Positions 20,093 through 28,859 are shown, counted from the stretch's first letter. The stretch is DNA of 64,000 nucleotides from Duganella callida (GCF_004614165.1 NZ_SPVG01000072.1:1-64000); one strand, 5' to 3'. Translations and numbers: made by a program. The notes: generated by a model not told the origin, from the letters alone.

Positions 20093-20548
20093 CTATTTTA
20101 TGGGCAACTTGGTGGTATTCTTGACTTCCTCCATGACAGCATACGTGTGCGTCTCGCGTACGCCCTTCTGGAGCAGGGTTTTCCCCAGGAATTCGCGGTA
20201 CGCCGCCATGTCCTTGACGCGCGCCTTGACCAGATAGTCGAAGCCGCCGGCAACCATGTGGCATTCCAGCACTTCCGGGATCACCTGCACGCTGTGTTTA
20301 AAGGCATCGAACACTTCCGGCGTAGTACGGTCGAGCACGACTTCGATGAACACCAGCAGGGACACATCCAGCAGCTGCGGATTCAGCTGCGCGGTGTAGC
20401 CCATGATATACCCGGACTCGTGCAGCTTGCGCACGCGTTCCAGACAGGCGGCGGGCGACAGGTTCACCCGCGCGGCCAGCTCCACGTTGGAGATACGGCC
20501 ATCGCTCTGCAATTCCATCAAGATTTTTTTGCTGATCTTGTCTAACAT
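20093..20548 (-). CDS. Lrp/AsnC family transcriptional regulator, probable regulator of putA
   Basis: 151 residues with N-terminal helix-turn-helix (DKISKKILMELQSDGRISNV and ELAARVNLSPAACLERVRKL) and the C-terminal RAM domain (HMVAGGFDYLVKARVKDM). It resembles the Lrp-type activators found divergent from putA in many Proteobacteria. Here the putA start is 212 bp away on the opposite strand, and PutA lacks its own DNA-binding domain, so this protein is the likely proline-responsive regulator. The gap holds CTTCG/CGAAG half-sites around 20622-20645. Confidence 0.9.
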   Translation of the reverse strand: MLDKISKKILMELQSDGRISNVELAARVNLSPAACLERVRKLHESGYIMGYTAQLNPQLLDVSLLVFIEVVLDRTTPEVFDAFKHSVQVIPEVLECHMVAGGFDYLVKARVKDMAAYREFLGKTLLQKGVRETHTYAVMEEVKNTTKLPIK

Positions 20549-20684
20549 TTACGTGAACCCCCCAGATAAATATTATTTGGTTAAATTGTCTCACTAAAAA
20601 CTATCTATTGCTAGTCCTTCGTATTACCAGAATTAATCCCGAAGGATTCACTCTACAATCGAATCATTAGCAGTTCGCCTTTTT

Positions 20685-20718
20685 CACGCTCGCCAGCGCC
20701 GCTGACGGGCGTGTTTTT
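20685..20718 (+). terminator. Terminator-like hairpin in the putA leader
   Basis: CACGCTCGCCAGCG pairs with CGCTGACGGGCGTG (20685-20713), with one mismatch and one G-T pair, followed by TTTTT at 20714-20718. It lies about 42 nt before the putA start, so it could act as an attenuator in the leader or end a short upstream transcript. Confidence 0.5.
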
Positions 20719-20760
20719 ACGTGTGGCTGCTCAAAACTATTCTTTTGAGAGTTCGTTCCC

Positions 20761-23700
20761 ATGCAAGCTGTTACCACCGGTTTTACCCCGTTTGCCGCCC
20801 TGCAGGCTGAAATCCTGCGCGATCCGTCGCCGCTGCGCGCGGCCGTCACCGCCGCCTATCGCAAGGATGAGGCCAGCGCCGTCCACTGGCTGCTGGATCA
20901 GCTGAAAAATCACGACGATGCAAGTCTGCAACAGGCGCAGCAGCTGGCGCATAAGCTGGTCAGCCAGGTGCGCGCCCAGCGCACTCGCGCCTCCGGCGTC
21001 GACGCGCTGATGCACGAATTTTCGCTGTCGTCGGAAGAAGGCGTGGCGCTAATGTGCCTGGCCGAAGCCCTGTTGCGTATTCCCGACAGCGCCACCGCCG
21101 ACCGCCTGATCGCCGACAAGATCAGCAAGGGCGACTGGCGCAAGCACCTGGGCGAATCGCCGTCGCTGTTCGTCAACGCGGCCACCTGGGGCCTGCTGAT
21201 CACCGGCAAACTGGTCTCGACCAACAGCGAGAACGGCCTGGGTTCGGCGCTGACCAAGCTGATCGCCAAGGGCGGCGAGCCGCTGATCCGCAAGGGCGTG
21301 GACCTGGCGATGCGCATGTTGGGCAATCAGTTCGTCACCGGCCAGACCATCGATGAGGCGATCAAGAACGGCCAGGCCAACGAGGCGCGCGGCTACCGCT
21401 ATTCCTACGACATGCTGGGCGAGGCGGCGCTGACCGAGGCCGACGCCAAAAATTACTACGCCGCCTACGAAACCGCGATCCACGCGATCGGCAAGGCGTC
21501 CAACGGCCGCGGCATCCGCAACGGCCCCGGCATTTCGGTGAAGCTGTCGGCGCTGCACCCGCGCTACAGCCGCGCCCAGCACGCGCGCGTGATGCGGGAA
21601 CTGTTGCCGCGCATGCGCGCGCTGGTGCTGCTGGCCAAGCAGTACAACATCGGCCTGAACATCGATGCGGAAGAGGCCGACCGCCTGGAACTGTCGCTGG
21701 ACCTGATGGAAGCGCTGGCGCGCGACCCGGAACTGGCCGGCTTCGAGGGCATCGGCTTCGTGGTGCAGGCGTACCAGAAACGCTGCCCGTTCGTAATCGA
21801 TTTCCTGATCGACCTGGCCAAGCGCAGCGGCCGCAAATTCATGGTGCGCCTGGTGAAGGGCGCTTACTGGGATGCGGAAATCAAGCGCGCCCAGGTGGAC
21901 GGCATGAGCGGCTATCCGGTCTACACCCGCAAGGTCTACACCGACCTGTCGTACCTGACCTGCGCCCAGCGCCTGCTGGCGGCCACCGACGTGATCTATC
22001 CGCAGTTCGCCACCCACAACGCGCAGACGCTGTCGACCATCTACACCTGGGCCAAGCGCGACGGCATCACCGACTACGAATTCCAGTGCCTGCACGGCAT
22101 GGGCGAATCGCTGTACGACCAGGTGGTGGGCAAGGACAATCTGGACAAGGCCTGCCGCATCTACGCGCCGGTCGGCACCCACGAAACCCTGCTGGCCTAC
22201 CTGGTGCGCCGCCTGCTGGAAAACGGCGCCAACTCGTCGTTCGTCAACCAGATCGTCGACGAAGCGATTCCGATCGAATCGCTGCTGAAAGATCCGGTCG
22301 CCACCGCGCGTGAACTGGGCGGCAAGCCGCACGGCGGCATCGCCCTGCCGCTGGACATGTTCGGCGCCGAGCGCAAGAACTCGGCCGGCTTCGACCTGGC
22401 CAATGAAAACGTGCTGCGCGAACTGTCGCAAGCGCTGGCCCAGCCGCGCAGCTGGCATGCCGCGCCGCTGCTGGCGGGCGGCCTGAGCGCCGGTCAGCCG
22501 GTGCTGAACGTCACCAACCCGGCACAGCGCGGCGACATCGTCGGCCAACTGGTCGAGGCCAGCGCCACCGACGTCGAAACCGCGCTGACCAGCGCCAGCA
22601 ATTTCGCCATGGACTGGCAGACCACCGAGCCGTCGCAACGCGCGGCCGCCCTGCGCCAAGCCGCCGACCTGTTCGAGGCCAACGCCACCGAACTGATGAC
22701 CCTGGCCATCCGCGAAGCCGGCAAATCGCTGCCGAACGCCATCGCCGAAATCCGCGAAGCGGTCGACTTCCTGCGCTATTACGCCGGCGAAGTGGCGAAC
22801 GCGTCGAACACGCTGGCGCTGGGTCCGGTGACCTGCATCAGCCCGTGGAACTTCCCGCTGGCGATCTTTACCGGCCAGGTGGCCGCCTCGCTGGCGGCCG
22901 GCAACGTGGTGCTGGCCAAGCCGGCTGAACAGACCCCGCTGATCGCCCATCGCGCGGTCGAGCTGATGCACGAAGCCGGCATTCCGCGCGCCGCGCTGCA
23001 ATTCCTGCCGGGCCGCGGCGAGGTGGTGGGTGCCGCGCTGACGTCGGACAGCCGCGTCAAGGGCGTGATCTTCACCGGCTCGACCGAAGTGGCGCAGCTG
23101 ATCAACCGCACCCTGGCCAAGCGCGCCGCCGCCGAAAACGCCGACATCCCGCTGATCGCCGAAACCGGCGGTCAGAACGCCATGATCGTCGACTCGTCGG
23201 CGCTGCCGGAACAGGTGGTGCAGGATGCGATTTCGTCGGCCTTCGACAGCGCCGGCCAGCGCTGCTCGGCGTTGCGCGTGCTGTTCCTGCAGGAAGATAT
23301 CGCCGACAAGACCATCAAAATGCTGAAAGGCGCCATGCTGGAACTGAAAGTCGGCTCACCGGACCGCCTGGCGACCGACATCGGCCCGGTGATCGACGCC
23401 GAAGCGCAGCAAAACCTGCAGGCCCACATCAACAAGCTGAAAGCCACTGCGGTCGATTACTACTCGCTGGACCTGCCGCCGGACGTGACCGTCGCCGGCA
23501 CCTTCGTGCCGCCGACCGTGCTGGAAATCCGCTCGCTGGCCGAACTGACCCAGGAAGTATTCGGCCCGGTGATGCACGTGATCCGCTACAAGCGCGCCGA
23601 TTTGCCGAAAGTGGTGGAGCAGATCAACGCCTCCGGCTTTGGCCTGACGCTGGGCGTGCATTCGCGCATCGACGAAACCATCGACTACATCGCCGAGCGC

Positions 23701-24411
23701 GCGCATGTCGGCAATATCTACATCAACCGCAACATCGTCGGCGCGGTGGTGGGCGTGCAACCGTTCGGCGGCGAAGGCAAATCCGGCACCGGCCCGAAAG
23801 CCGGCGGTCCGCTCTACCTGAAACGCCTGCAACGCGGCGCGGTGACGGCGCCGGTGCACGAGCGCCAGGCCACGCCATCGCTGGATGCACTGGTGGTCTG
23901 GTCGAAAATGCACGGCCACGAGCGCATCGCCAGCCTGGCTGAGCAATACAGCCGCACCACCATGCTGGGCAGTCAGATCGCCCTGCCGGGCCCGACGGGC
24001 GAGCGCAACACGCTGGCGCTGGTGGCCCGTGGCACTGTCGCCTGCATGGCCGGCACCCTGGAGGGCTTGCTGAATCAACTGGCGGCGGCACTGGCGACCG
24101 GCAACATCGCCCTGGTGAGCGGCGCGACGGCGGCCTTGCTGCCAAATGATCTGCCGGCGGCGGTGCGGGACCGCATCCAGACCGTTCCGGCGCTGGAAAA
24201 CAGCGAGTTCCAGATCGCGCTGGTGGAATCGATGATGGCCAAGAGCCAGCACAACCCGCTGGCGGCCCGTAACGGCGCCCTGGTGAGCCTGATCAGCACC
24301 AACGAGGAGAGCAGCATCCCCCTGTGGCGTCTGCTGGCTGAGCGCGCCCTGTGCGTCAACACCACCGCCGCAGGCGGCAACGCCAGCCTGATGACGCTGC
24401 AAGCGTCCTAA
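20761..24411 (+). CDS. putA: Bifunctional proline dehydrogenase / L-glutamate gamma-semialdehyde dehydrogenase
   Basis: 1216 residues. The FAD-dependent proline dehydrogenase barrel occupies roughly residues 140-480 (YRYSYDMLGEAA, RLVKGAYWDAEIK, FATHNAQT). The aldehyde dehydrogenase domain starts near residue 560: SPWNFPLAIFTGQVAA near 693, FTGSTEVAQ near 770, ETGGQNAMIV near 800 and the catalytic Cys of GQRCSALRV near 834. A C-terminal extra domain follows, as in long PutAs. It oxidises proline to glutamate at the inner membrane face. The N-terminal ribbon-helix-helix repressor domain of E. coli PutA is absent, so regulation probably comes from the divergent Lrp-type gene. A palindromic repeat starts 3 nt after the stop. 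Confidence 0.95.
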   Translation: MQAVTTGFTPFAALQAEILRDPSPLRAAVTAAYRKDEASAVHWLLDQLKNHDDASLQQAQQLAHKLVSQVRAQRTRASGVDALMHEFSLSSEEGVALMCLAEALLRIPDSATADRLIADKISKGDWRKHLGESPSLFVNAATWGLLITGKLVSTNSENGLGSALTKLIAKGGEPLIRKGVDLAMRMLGNQFVTGQTIDEAIKNGQANEARGYRYSYDMLGEAALTEADAKNYYAAYETAIHAIGKASNGRGIRNGPGISVKLSALHPRYSRAQHARVMRELLPRMRALVLLAKQYNIGLNIDAEEADRLELSLDLMEALARDPELAGFEGIGFVVQAYQKRCPFVIDFLIDLAKRSGRKFMVRLVKGAYWDAEIKRAQVDGMSGYPVYTRKVYTDLSYLTCAQRLLAATDVIYPQFATHNAQTLSTIYTWAKRDGITDYEFQCLHGMGESLYDQVVGKDNLDKACRIYAPVGTHETLLAYLVRRLLENGANSSFVNQIVDEAIPIESLLKDPVATARELGGKPHGGIALPLDMFGAERKNSAGFDLANENVLRELSQALAQPRSWHAAPLLAGGLSAGQPVLNVTNPAQRGDIVGQLVEASATDVETALTSASNFAMDWQTTEPSQRAAALRQAADLFEANATELMTLAIREAGKSLPNAIAEIREAVDFLRYYAGEVANASNTLALGPVTCISPWNFPLAIFTGQVAASLAAGNVVLAKPAEQTPLIAHRAVELMHEAGIPRAALQFLPGRGEVVGAALTSDSRVKGVIFTGSTEVAQLINRTLAKRAAAENADIPLIAETGGQNAMIVDSSALPEQVVQDAISSAFDSAGQRCSALRVLFLQEDIADKTIKMLKGAMLELKVGSPDRLATDIGPVIDAEAQQNLQAHINKLKATAVDYYSLDLPPDVTVAGTFVPPTVLEIRSLAELTQEVFGPVMHVIRYKRADLPKVVEQINASGFGLTLGVHSRIDETIDYIAERAHVGNIYINRNIVGAVVGVQPFGGEGKSGTGPKAGGPLYLKRLQRGAVTAPVHERQATPSLDALVVWSKMHGHERIASLAEQYSRTTMLGSQIALPGPTGERNTLALVARGTVACMAGTLEGLLNQLAAALATGNIALVSGATAALLPNDLPAAVRDRIQTVPALENSEFQIALVESMMAKSQHNPLAARNGALVSLISTNEESSIPLWRLLAERALCVNTTAAGGNASLMTLQAS

Positions 24412-24414
24412 ATA

Positions 24415-24488
24415 GTCGGGGTCAGGGCCGACATTCGGACATTTGATCGGTTGCGAATCAATATCCGAATGTCGGCTCTGACCCCGAC
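24415..24488. repeat. Palindromic intergenic repeat, copy 1 (25-bp arms, 24-nt loop)
   Basis: The left arm 24415-24439 (GTCGGGGTCAGGGCCGACAT continuing TCGGA) is the reverse complement of the right arm 24464-24488 with one mismatch. The arms are nearly identical to the copy at 41325-41398, while the loops differ. The element begins 3 nt after the putA stop and overlaps the 3' end of mtnN. It is likely a dispersed element of the REP/MITE kind that also ends transcription from both sides. Confidence 0.85.
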
Positions 24489-25168
24489 TTGCAGAAGTTG
24501 TAAATCACTTCGAAGGCGTAGCGCGAGGCTACGGTTTTGATGAAGTGCATGAAATCCACCGCCGCATCGTCGTTGGCGTTGTCCGAGATCGTTCTGATCA
24601 CTGCAAACGGTATTCCCAGCTCGAAACACACCTGGGCCACTGCCGCTCCTTCCATTTCCACTGCCAATACTGACGGTATGGCTGCTTTCAGGGCTTGAAT
24701 CTGGCCGGGTTTGCCTATGAACTGGTCGCCGCTGGCGATCAGGCCGCGATGTACGCGCGTAACCGGCGCCGCGGCAGCGGCCAGTCTGTCAGTCAGATGG
24801 ACGTCGGTGGCGAATTGCGACAGGCCGGTCAACGGGATTTCAAATCGCGGAAACAGCGGGCTGGCATCGAAGTCGTGCTGGATCAGCTGTTCCGCCACCA
24901 CGATGTCGCCAACGGTGACGTTTTTATCGCCGCTTCCCGCCACGCCGGTGAAGACGATGTGCGTAACTCCGAACTTCTCCACAAGGATTGCCGCCGTCAT
25001 GGCGGCGGCAACCTTGCCTATACGCGATAAAACACACACAGCGTCGATTTCCCACAGCTTTCCGGCCGTGTACTCCCTCATCCCATAAAAGTGCTTAAAA
25101 GGGCTCTCAAGGGCTTCTATGAGGCCGTGCTGTTCTTCAGCCAGGGCGCTGATGATGCCTAAACGCAT
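24458..25168 (-). CDS. mtnN: 5'-methylthioadenosine/S-adenosylhomocysteine nucleosidase
   Basis: 236 residues from the ATG at 25168 (MRLGIISALAEEQHGLIEAL). Conserved MTAN features: FTGVAGSGD, the EMEGAAVAQVCFELGIPF segment with the catalytic Glu, and the catalytic Asp in ISDNAND. It cleaves the glycosidic bond of MTA and SAH. MTA is also the by-product of aminopropyl transfer by spermidine-synthase-type enzymes such as the one at 56456-57967. The last nine residues (SGSEPTFGY) and the stop codon are encoded by the right arm and loop of the palindromic repeat, so the element appears to have landed at the gene's 3' end and changed its tail. Confidence 0.93.
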   Translation of the reverse strand: MRLGIISALAEEQHGLIEALESPFKHFYGMREYTAGKLWEIDAVCVLSRIGKVAAAMTAAILVEKFGVTHIVFTGVAGSGDKNVTVGDIVVAEQLIQHDFDASPLFPRFEIPLTGLSQFATDVHLTDRLAAAAAPVTRVHRGLIASGDQFIGKPGQIQALKAAIPSVLAVEMEGAAVAQVCFELGIPFAVIRTISDNANDDAAVDFMHFIKTVASRYAFEVIYNFCKSGSEPTFGY

Positions 25169-25202
25169 GTTTTTTCTTTCTGAGCTGTGGAGAGCTACGC
25201 AT

Positions 25203-25554
25203 TTTTCCACAACGCGTAGCGAAAAAAACTGAATTCTAAGGCGTTTTTAGGTGTGCAGATCGCTTTCAGATGCCAAGCAGGGCTGTATTTTCGTCTGCGG
25301 ATTCGCAGAATGCGCGGTATTAGTTGTTTACAAAAGCTTTATATAAACATAGTGGTAGTAGTAAACGTGTAAGTTGCTGTGGATAAGTCGTGTATACGTT
25401 TACAAATCATTTGTTTACGGCGTAAACAAGGTGCTGAATAAGCGCTGTATCAGTTCAGGAATAAATTCTGGATAAAAATAGAGCCTGTGGCCAATCGAGT
25501 GGTTTGATCACATCCCATCCTGTGGATATCCAATCACTTATTCACAGGAGCGGA
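25203..25554. repeat. Gene-free stretch with DnaA-box-like and GTTTAC motifs
   Basis: No gene is seen. Matches to TTWTNCACA occur at about 25203-25211 (TTTTCCACA), 25378-25386 (TGTGGATAA, perfect) and 25538-25546 (TTATTCACA). GTTTAC/GTAAAC words recur, including the perfect palindrome TTGTTTAC-GGC-GTAAACAA at 25411-25429. It may be a regulatory or replication-linked region. Confidence 0.4.
25411..25429. promoter_or_regulatory. Perfect 8-3-8 palindrome TTGTTTAC-GGC-GTAAACAA
   Basis: An operator-like inverted repeat in a non-coding gap; the same half-site occurs at least six more times between 25320 and 26310. The binding protein is unknown. Confidence 0.45.
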
Positions 25555-26057
25555 CTAATTTTCAGCGGTTTTGGCCACTTTGGGCGGTTTGGCGTAGTAG
25601 TTGTAGTGATTCCGGCCATCTTGTTTGGCGGAATACATCGCCTGGTCGGCGTGTTTCATCAGCGTATCGGCGTCGCCACCGGCATCCGGGTCGAGCGCGA
25701 TGCCGATACTGCCCAAAATATGGGCGGTGTCATCGCCAGGGGAGTAATTGCGGTCTGCGTAGGATGTGCCCAACACATCGGTTCGGCTGGAGGCCGCCAA
25801 CGCAATCTCTTTGGCATCGATAAACATCAACGACAGTACATGCGCTTCCATCGGCCTCACATAGTGTTCGGTCTGGGTTTTGGCGGACAGTTCGCGTTCG
25901 ACGTAGGAGCTGCGGAATTGGCTGACCACGACCGTGATGGCAATTGCCGCGATCAAAAAAAGGCCGGTGAGCAGGTGTAGCCGAAAGCGCAGATAAGCCG
26001 GCGACCAAGTTTTTCCTGTGCGGAGGACGAAAGGACTCCGGGCGGTTTGTTTGTCAT
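25555..26057 (-). pseudogene. Diguanylate cyclase (GGDEF) remnant with frameshift and internal deletion
   Basis: Reading the minus strand from the ATG at 26057 gives MTNKPPGVLSSSAQEKLGRR. After a frame change it continues RFRLHLLTGLFLIAAIAITV with a membrane helix and a short sensor region (SSYVERELSAKTQTEHYVRP). This runs, with most of the cyclase missing, into the GGDEF domain's C-terminal end (GSIGIALDP, DADTLMKHADQAMYSAKQDG). The GGDEF signature itself is absent. It is therefore a dead membrane-bound diguanylate cyclase. The flanks are AT-rich and motif-rich, unlike the neighbouring genes. Confidence 0.72.
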
Positions 26058-26359
26058 TTCAGTATGTCGGGTTTCAAGGGGGGCCAGCCGGTGACGCCTG
26101 AGGTTTTTAGGGTTAAGGTTTACGCTAAAGATGAATATAAAAATAGTGATAGTTGTTAACACCGACACTTTTCTGTGGATAAGTAGCCATTTGAACGTAA
26201 AATCAGGTGTTTACGGGATGCATAAGCGGGCGCGTAAACCTTGTACTGGGACAGGGACGGTTTTTGGATAAAAAAACGGGTCCAAAAAAATCCACGGTTT
26301 ACGCACATTCGATACCTGTGGATATGCATAGACTTATCCACAGCACCTGGGGGGCTTTT
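26058..26359. repeat. Gene-free stretch with DnaA boxes and GTTTAC motifs before the GMC oxidoreductase
   Basis: It holds TGTGGATAA at about 26173-26181 and TTATCCACA at about 26334-26342, both perfect DnaA boxes, plus GTTTACG/CGTAAAC words near 26118, 26209, 26230 and 26297. No convincing gene is seen; a short open frame at 25953-26168 is mostly low-complexity. The region continues the composition of 25203-25554 across the broken GGDEF gene. Confidence 0.4.
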
Positions 26360-27982
26360 TTGGAATCAGCAGGCAGCTATGACTACATCATCATCGGCGC
26401 AGGTTCCGCAGGCTGCGTCCTCGCCAACCGGCTCAGTGCCGATCCCAATCTGGAAATTCTGCTGATCGAAGCCGGCGGGCGAGACGATTACGTCTGGATC
26501 CATATTCCTGTCGGCTATCTGCACTGCATCGACAATCCGCGCACCGACTGGAAATTCCGCACCGAAGCCGATCCCGGCCTTGGCGGCCGCAGCCTGCTAT
26601 ACCCGCGTGGCAAGGTGCTGGGCGGGAGTTCTTCCATCAACGGCATGATTTACATGCGTGGCCAGGCCGGCGATTACGACCGCTGGGCCGAACTGACCGG
26701 CGATGCCAGCTGGCGCTGGGAGTCGGTGCTGCCGCTGTTCAAAAAGAGCGAAGATTATTACGGCGGTCCGTCGGAATTTCACGGCGCCGGTGGTTTGTGG
26801 CGCGTGGAAAAACAGCGTTTATCGTGGCAGATACTGGATGCGTTCCGCGACGCGGCGGAGCAGGTCGGCATACGTAAAACCGATGATTTCAACCGCGGCG
26901 ACAACGCCGGTTGCGGCTATTTCGACGTCAACCAGAAACGCGGCATCCGCTGGAATACGGCCAAGGCGTTTCTGCGGCCGGCGTCGAAACGGCCGAATCT
27001 GACCATCATGACCGGCTGCCATGTGGAACGCCTGCAAATTGGAGCGGGCGAAAACGGACCGGCGTGCAGCGGCGTGATTTTTACCGGCGGCGGCACGCAA
27101 TATTCCGCCAGCGCCAGCAAGGAAACCCTGGTGGCGGCCGGTGCCATCGGGACGCCGCAGATTTTGCAATGCTCGGGCATCGGCCCGGCGGAGCGGCTGC
27201 ATCAGCTCGGCATTCGGCCGCTGGTCGACCTGCCCGGCGTGGGCGAAAACCTGCAAGACCATTTGCAGCTGCGCATGGTCTACAAGCTGGGCAAGAATGC
27301 GCGCACCTTGAATACGATGGCTGCCAGCTGGTTCGGCAAGATGCGTATCGGGCTCGAGTATGCGATGTTCCAGAGCGGGCCGATGTCGATGGCGCCCTCG
27401 CAGCTGGGCGCGTTTGCGAAGTCGAATGGCGCCGAGCGCACGCCGAACCTGCAATATCACGTGCAGCCGCTGTCGCTGGAAAAGTTCGGCGATCCGTTGC
27501 ACACGTTTCCCGCCTTTACGGCCAGCGTGTGCAATCTGCGGCCGACCTCGCGCGGCCACGTGCGCATCGCCAGCGCCGATCCATATGCGCCGCCGAAGAT
27601 CGCGCCGATGTATCTGAGCACGGCGCAAGACCGTAAAACCGCCGCCGAGGCGCTGCAGCTGACCCGTCGCATCGTCGCCGCGCCGGCCATGCAAGCGTTT
27701 GCGCCGGAAGAGTTCAAGCCCGGCAGCCAATACCGCAGCGACGAGGAACTGGCCGCGGCCGCCGGCGCCATCGGCACCACGATTTTTCACCCGGTGGGCA
27801 CCTGCCGCATGGGGCGCGCCGACGATCCTGGCGCGGTGGTCGATGGCCAGCTGCGTGTCAAGGGCGTGGCCGGGTTGCGTGTCGTGGATGCGTCCGTCAT
27901 GCCGTTCATCACGTCCGGCAACACCAACTCGCCGACCATCATGATCGCGGAAAAAGCAGCCCAACTAATCCGCGCTGTTTGA
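26360..27982 (+). CDS. GMC family FAD-dependent oxidoreductase (choline dehydrogenase-like)
   Basis: 540 residues if translation starts at the TTG at 26360, which has GGGGG 6-8 nt upstream and leads directly into the FAD fold (SYDYIIIGAGSAGCVLANRL). An ATG at 26324 is an alternative 12 codons upstream. Other GMC signatures: GKVLGGSSSINGMIYMRG, GAIGTPQILQCSGIG, HPVGTCRMG with the catalytic His, and NTNSPTIMIAEKAA at the C-terminus. Such flavoenzymes oxidise alcohols in the cytoplasm or at the membrane; the substrate is unknown. It stands alone, upstream of the ABC transporter operon. Confidence 0.88.
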   Translation: MESAGSYDYIIIGAGSAGCVLANRLSADPNLEILLIEAGGRDDYVWIHIPVGYLHCIDNPRTDWKFRTEADPGLGGRSLLYPRGKVLGGSSSINGMIYMRGQAGDYDRWAELTGDASWRWESVLPLFKKSEDYYGGPSEFHGAGGLWRVEKQRLSWQILDAFRDAAEQVGIRKTDDFNRGDNAGCGYFDVNQKRGIRWNTAKAFLRPASKRPNLTIMTGCHVERLQIGAGENGPACSGVIFTGGGTQYSASASKETLVAAGAIGTPQILQCSGIGPAERLHQLGIRPLVDLPGVGENLQDHLQLRMVYKLGKNARTLNTMAASWFGKMRIGLEYAMFQSGPMSMAPSQLGAFAKSNGAERTPNLQYHVQPLSLEKFGDPLHTFPAFTASVCNLRPTSRGHVRIASADPYAPPKIAPMYLSTAQDRKTAAEALQLTRRIVAAPAMQAFAPEEFKPGSQYRSDEELAAAAGAIGTTIFHPVGTCRMGRADDPGAVVDGQLRVKGVAGLRVVDASVMPFITSGNTNSPTIMIAEKAAQLIRAV

Positions 27983-28016
27983 ATCCAGATCAAAAAATAG
28001 CCGTATTTATACTGTA

Positions 28017-28045
28017 TTGTTAGCTAATTTGTTACTGTGTATGAT
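28017..28045 (+). promoter_or_regulatory. Likely sigma-70 promoter of the livG operon
   Basis: TTGTTA (28017-28022) and TATGAT (28040-28045) are spaced by 17 bp, 43 bp before the start of livG, in a locally AT-rich gap. Confidence 0.45.
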
Positions 28046-28088
28046 GAGATAAAAATTAGTAGTTTGAAAAGAATAACAGGGAGACAGG

Positions 28089-28859
28089 ATGTCCGACGTT
28101 ATCTTGGAAACGAAGCATCTGACCAAGGAATTCAAGGGTTTTACCGCGGTCAACGATGTGAATCTCACGGTGCAGCGCGGCCATATCCACGCGCTGATCG
28201 GGCCCAATGGGGCCGGAAAAACCACATGCTTTAACCTGCTCACCAAGTTTCTGGTGCCGACTTCCGGCCAGATTCTGTTCAACGGCAGGGATATCACGCC
28301 GGCGCGGCCGGCACAGATCGCGCGCATGGGCGTGATCCGTTCGTTTCAGATTTCCGCCGTGTTTCCGCACCTGACAGTGTTGCAGAATGTCCGCATCGGC
28401 CTGCAGCGCCAGCTGGGCACCAGTTTCTTCTTCTGGCAGAGCGAACGGGCGCTGGACCGCCTCAACGAGCGTGCCATGCAGCTGCTGGCCGAGGTCGATC
28501 TGGCCGGCTTTGCCGACACCATCACGGTCGACATGCCCTACGGCCGCAAGCGCGCGCTGGAAATCGCCACCACGCTGGCGATGGAACCGGAGCTGATGCT
28601 GCTCGATGAGCCGACCCAGGGCATGGGCCACGAAGACGTGCACCGCGTCACCGAGCTGATCAAAAAAGTCTCGGCCGGCCGCACGATATTGATGGTAGAA
28701 CACAATATGAAGGTGGTGTCCGGCATTTGCGACAGGATATCGGTCCTGCAGCGCGGCGCCATGCTGGCCGAGGGCACGTATGCGGAAGTGTCGCGCAACC
28801 CGCAGGTGATGGAAGCGTACATGGGCACCGAAGCCTCCGAGCTGGAAGGAGCGCACTGA
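28089..28859 (+). CDS. Branched-chain-type ABC transporter ATP-binding protein, LivG-like
   Basis: 256 residues: Walker A GPNGAGKTT, Q-loop region, the LivG-specific IRSFQISAVFPHLTVLQNVR segment, a signature-like YGRKRALEIATTLAMEP, Walker B LMLLDEPTQGMG and the H-loop MVEHNMKVV. It powers a HAAT-family importer at the inner membrane with the LivF-, LivH- and LivM-like partners downstream. GGGAGACAGG is the ribosome site. The stop overlaps the next start (TGATG). The substrate is unproven: the operon ends in a 3-hydroxybutyrate oligomer hydrolase, so a hydroxy acid is possible. Confidence 0.9.
   Translation: MSDVILETKHLTKEFKGFTAVNDVNLTVQRGHIHALIGPNGAGKTTCFNLLTKFLVPTSGQILFNGRDITPARPAQIARMGVIRSFQISAVFPHLTVLQNVRIGLQRQLGTSFFFWQSERALDRLNERAMQLLAEVDLAGFADTITVDMPYGRKRALEIATTLAMEPELMLLDEPTQGMGHEDVHRVTELIKKVSAGRTILMVEHNMKVVSGICDRISVLQRGAMLAEGTYAEVSRNPQVMEAYMGTEASELEGAH

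Noticed and set aside
21049-23001. 650-codon open frame antisense to putA
   Set aside because: Shadow of putA in high-GC DNA; no motif, biased composition.
25953-26168. Short minus-strand frame beginning MSVLTTITIFIF
   Set aside because: The first half is low-complexity and only the second half matches the dead diguanylate cyclase; treated as part of that pseudogene and its upstream gap.
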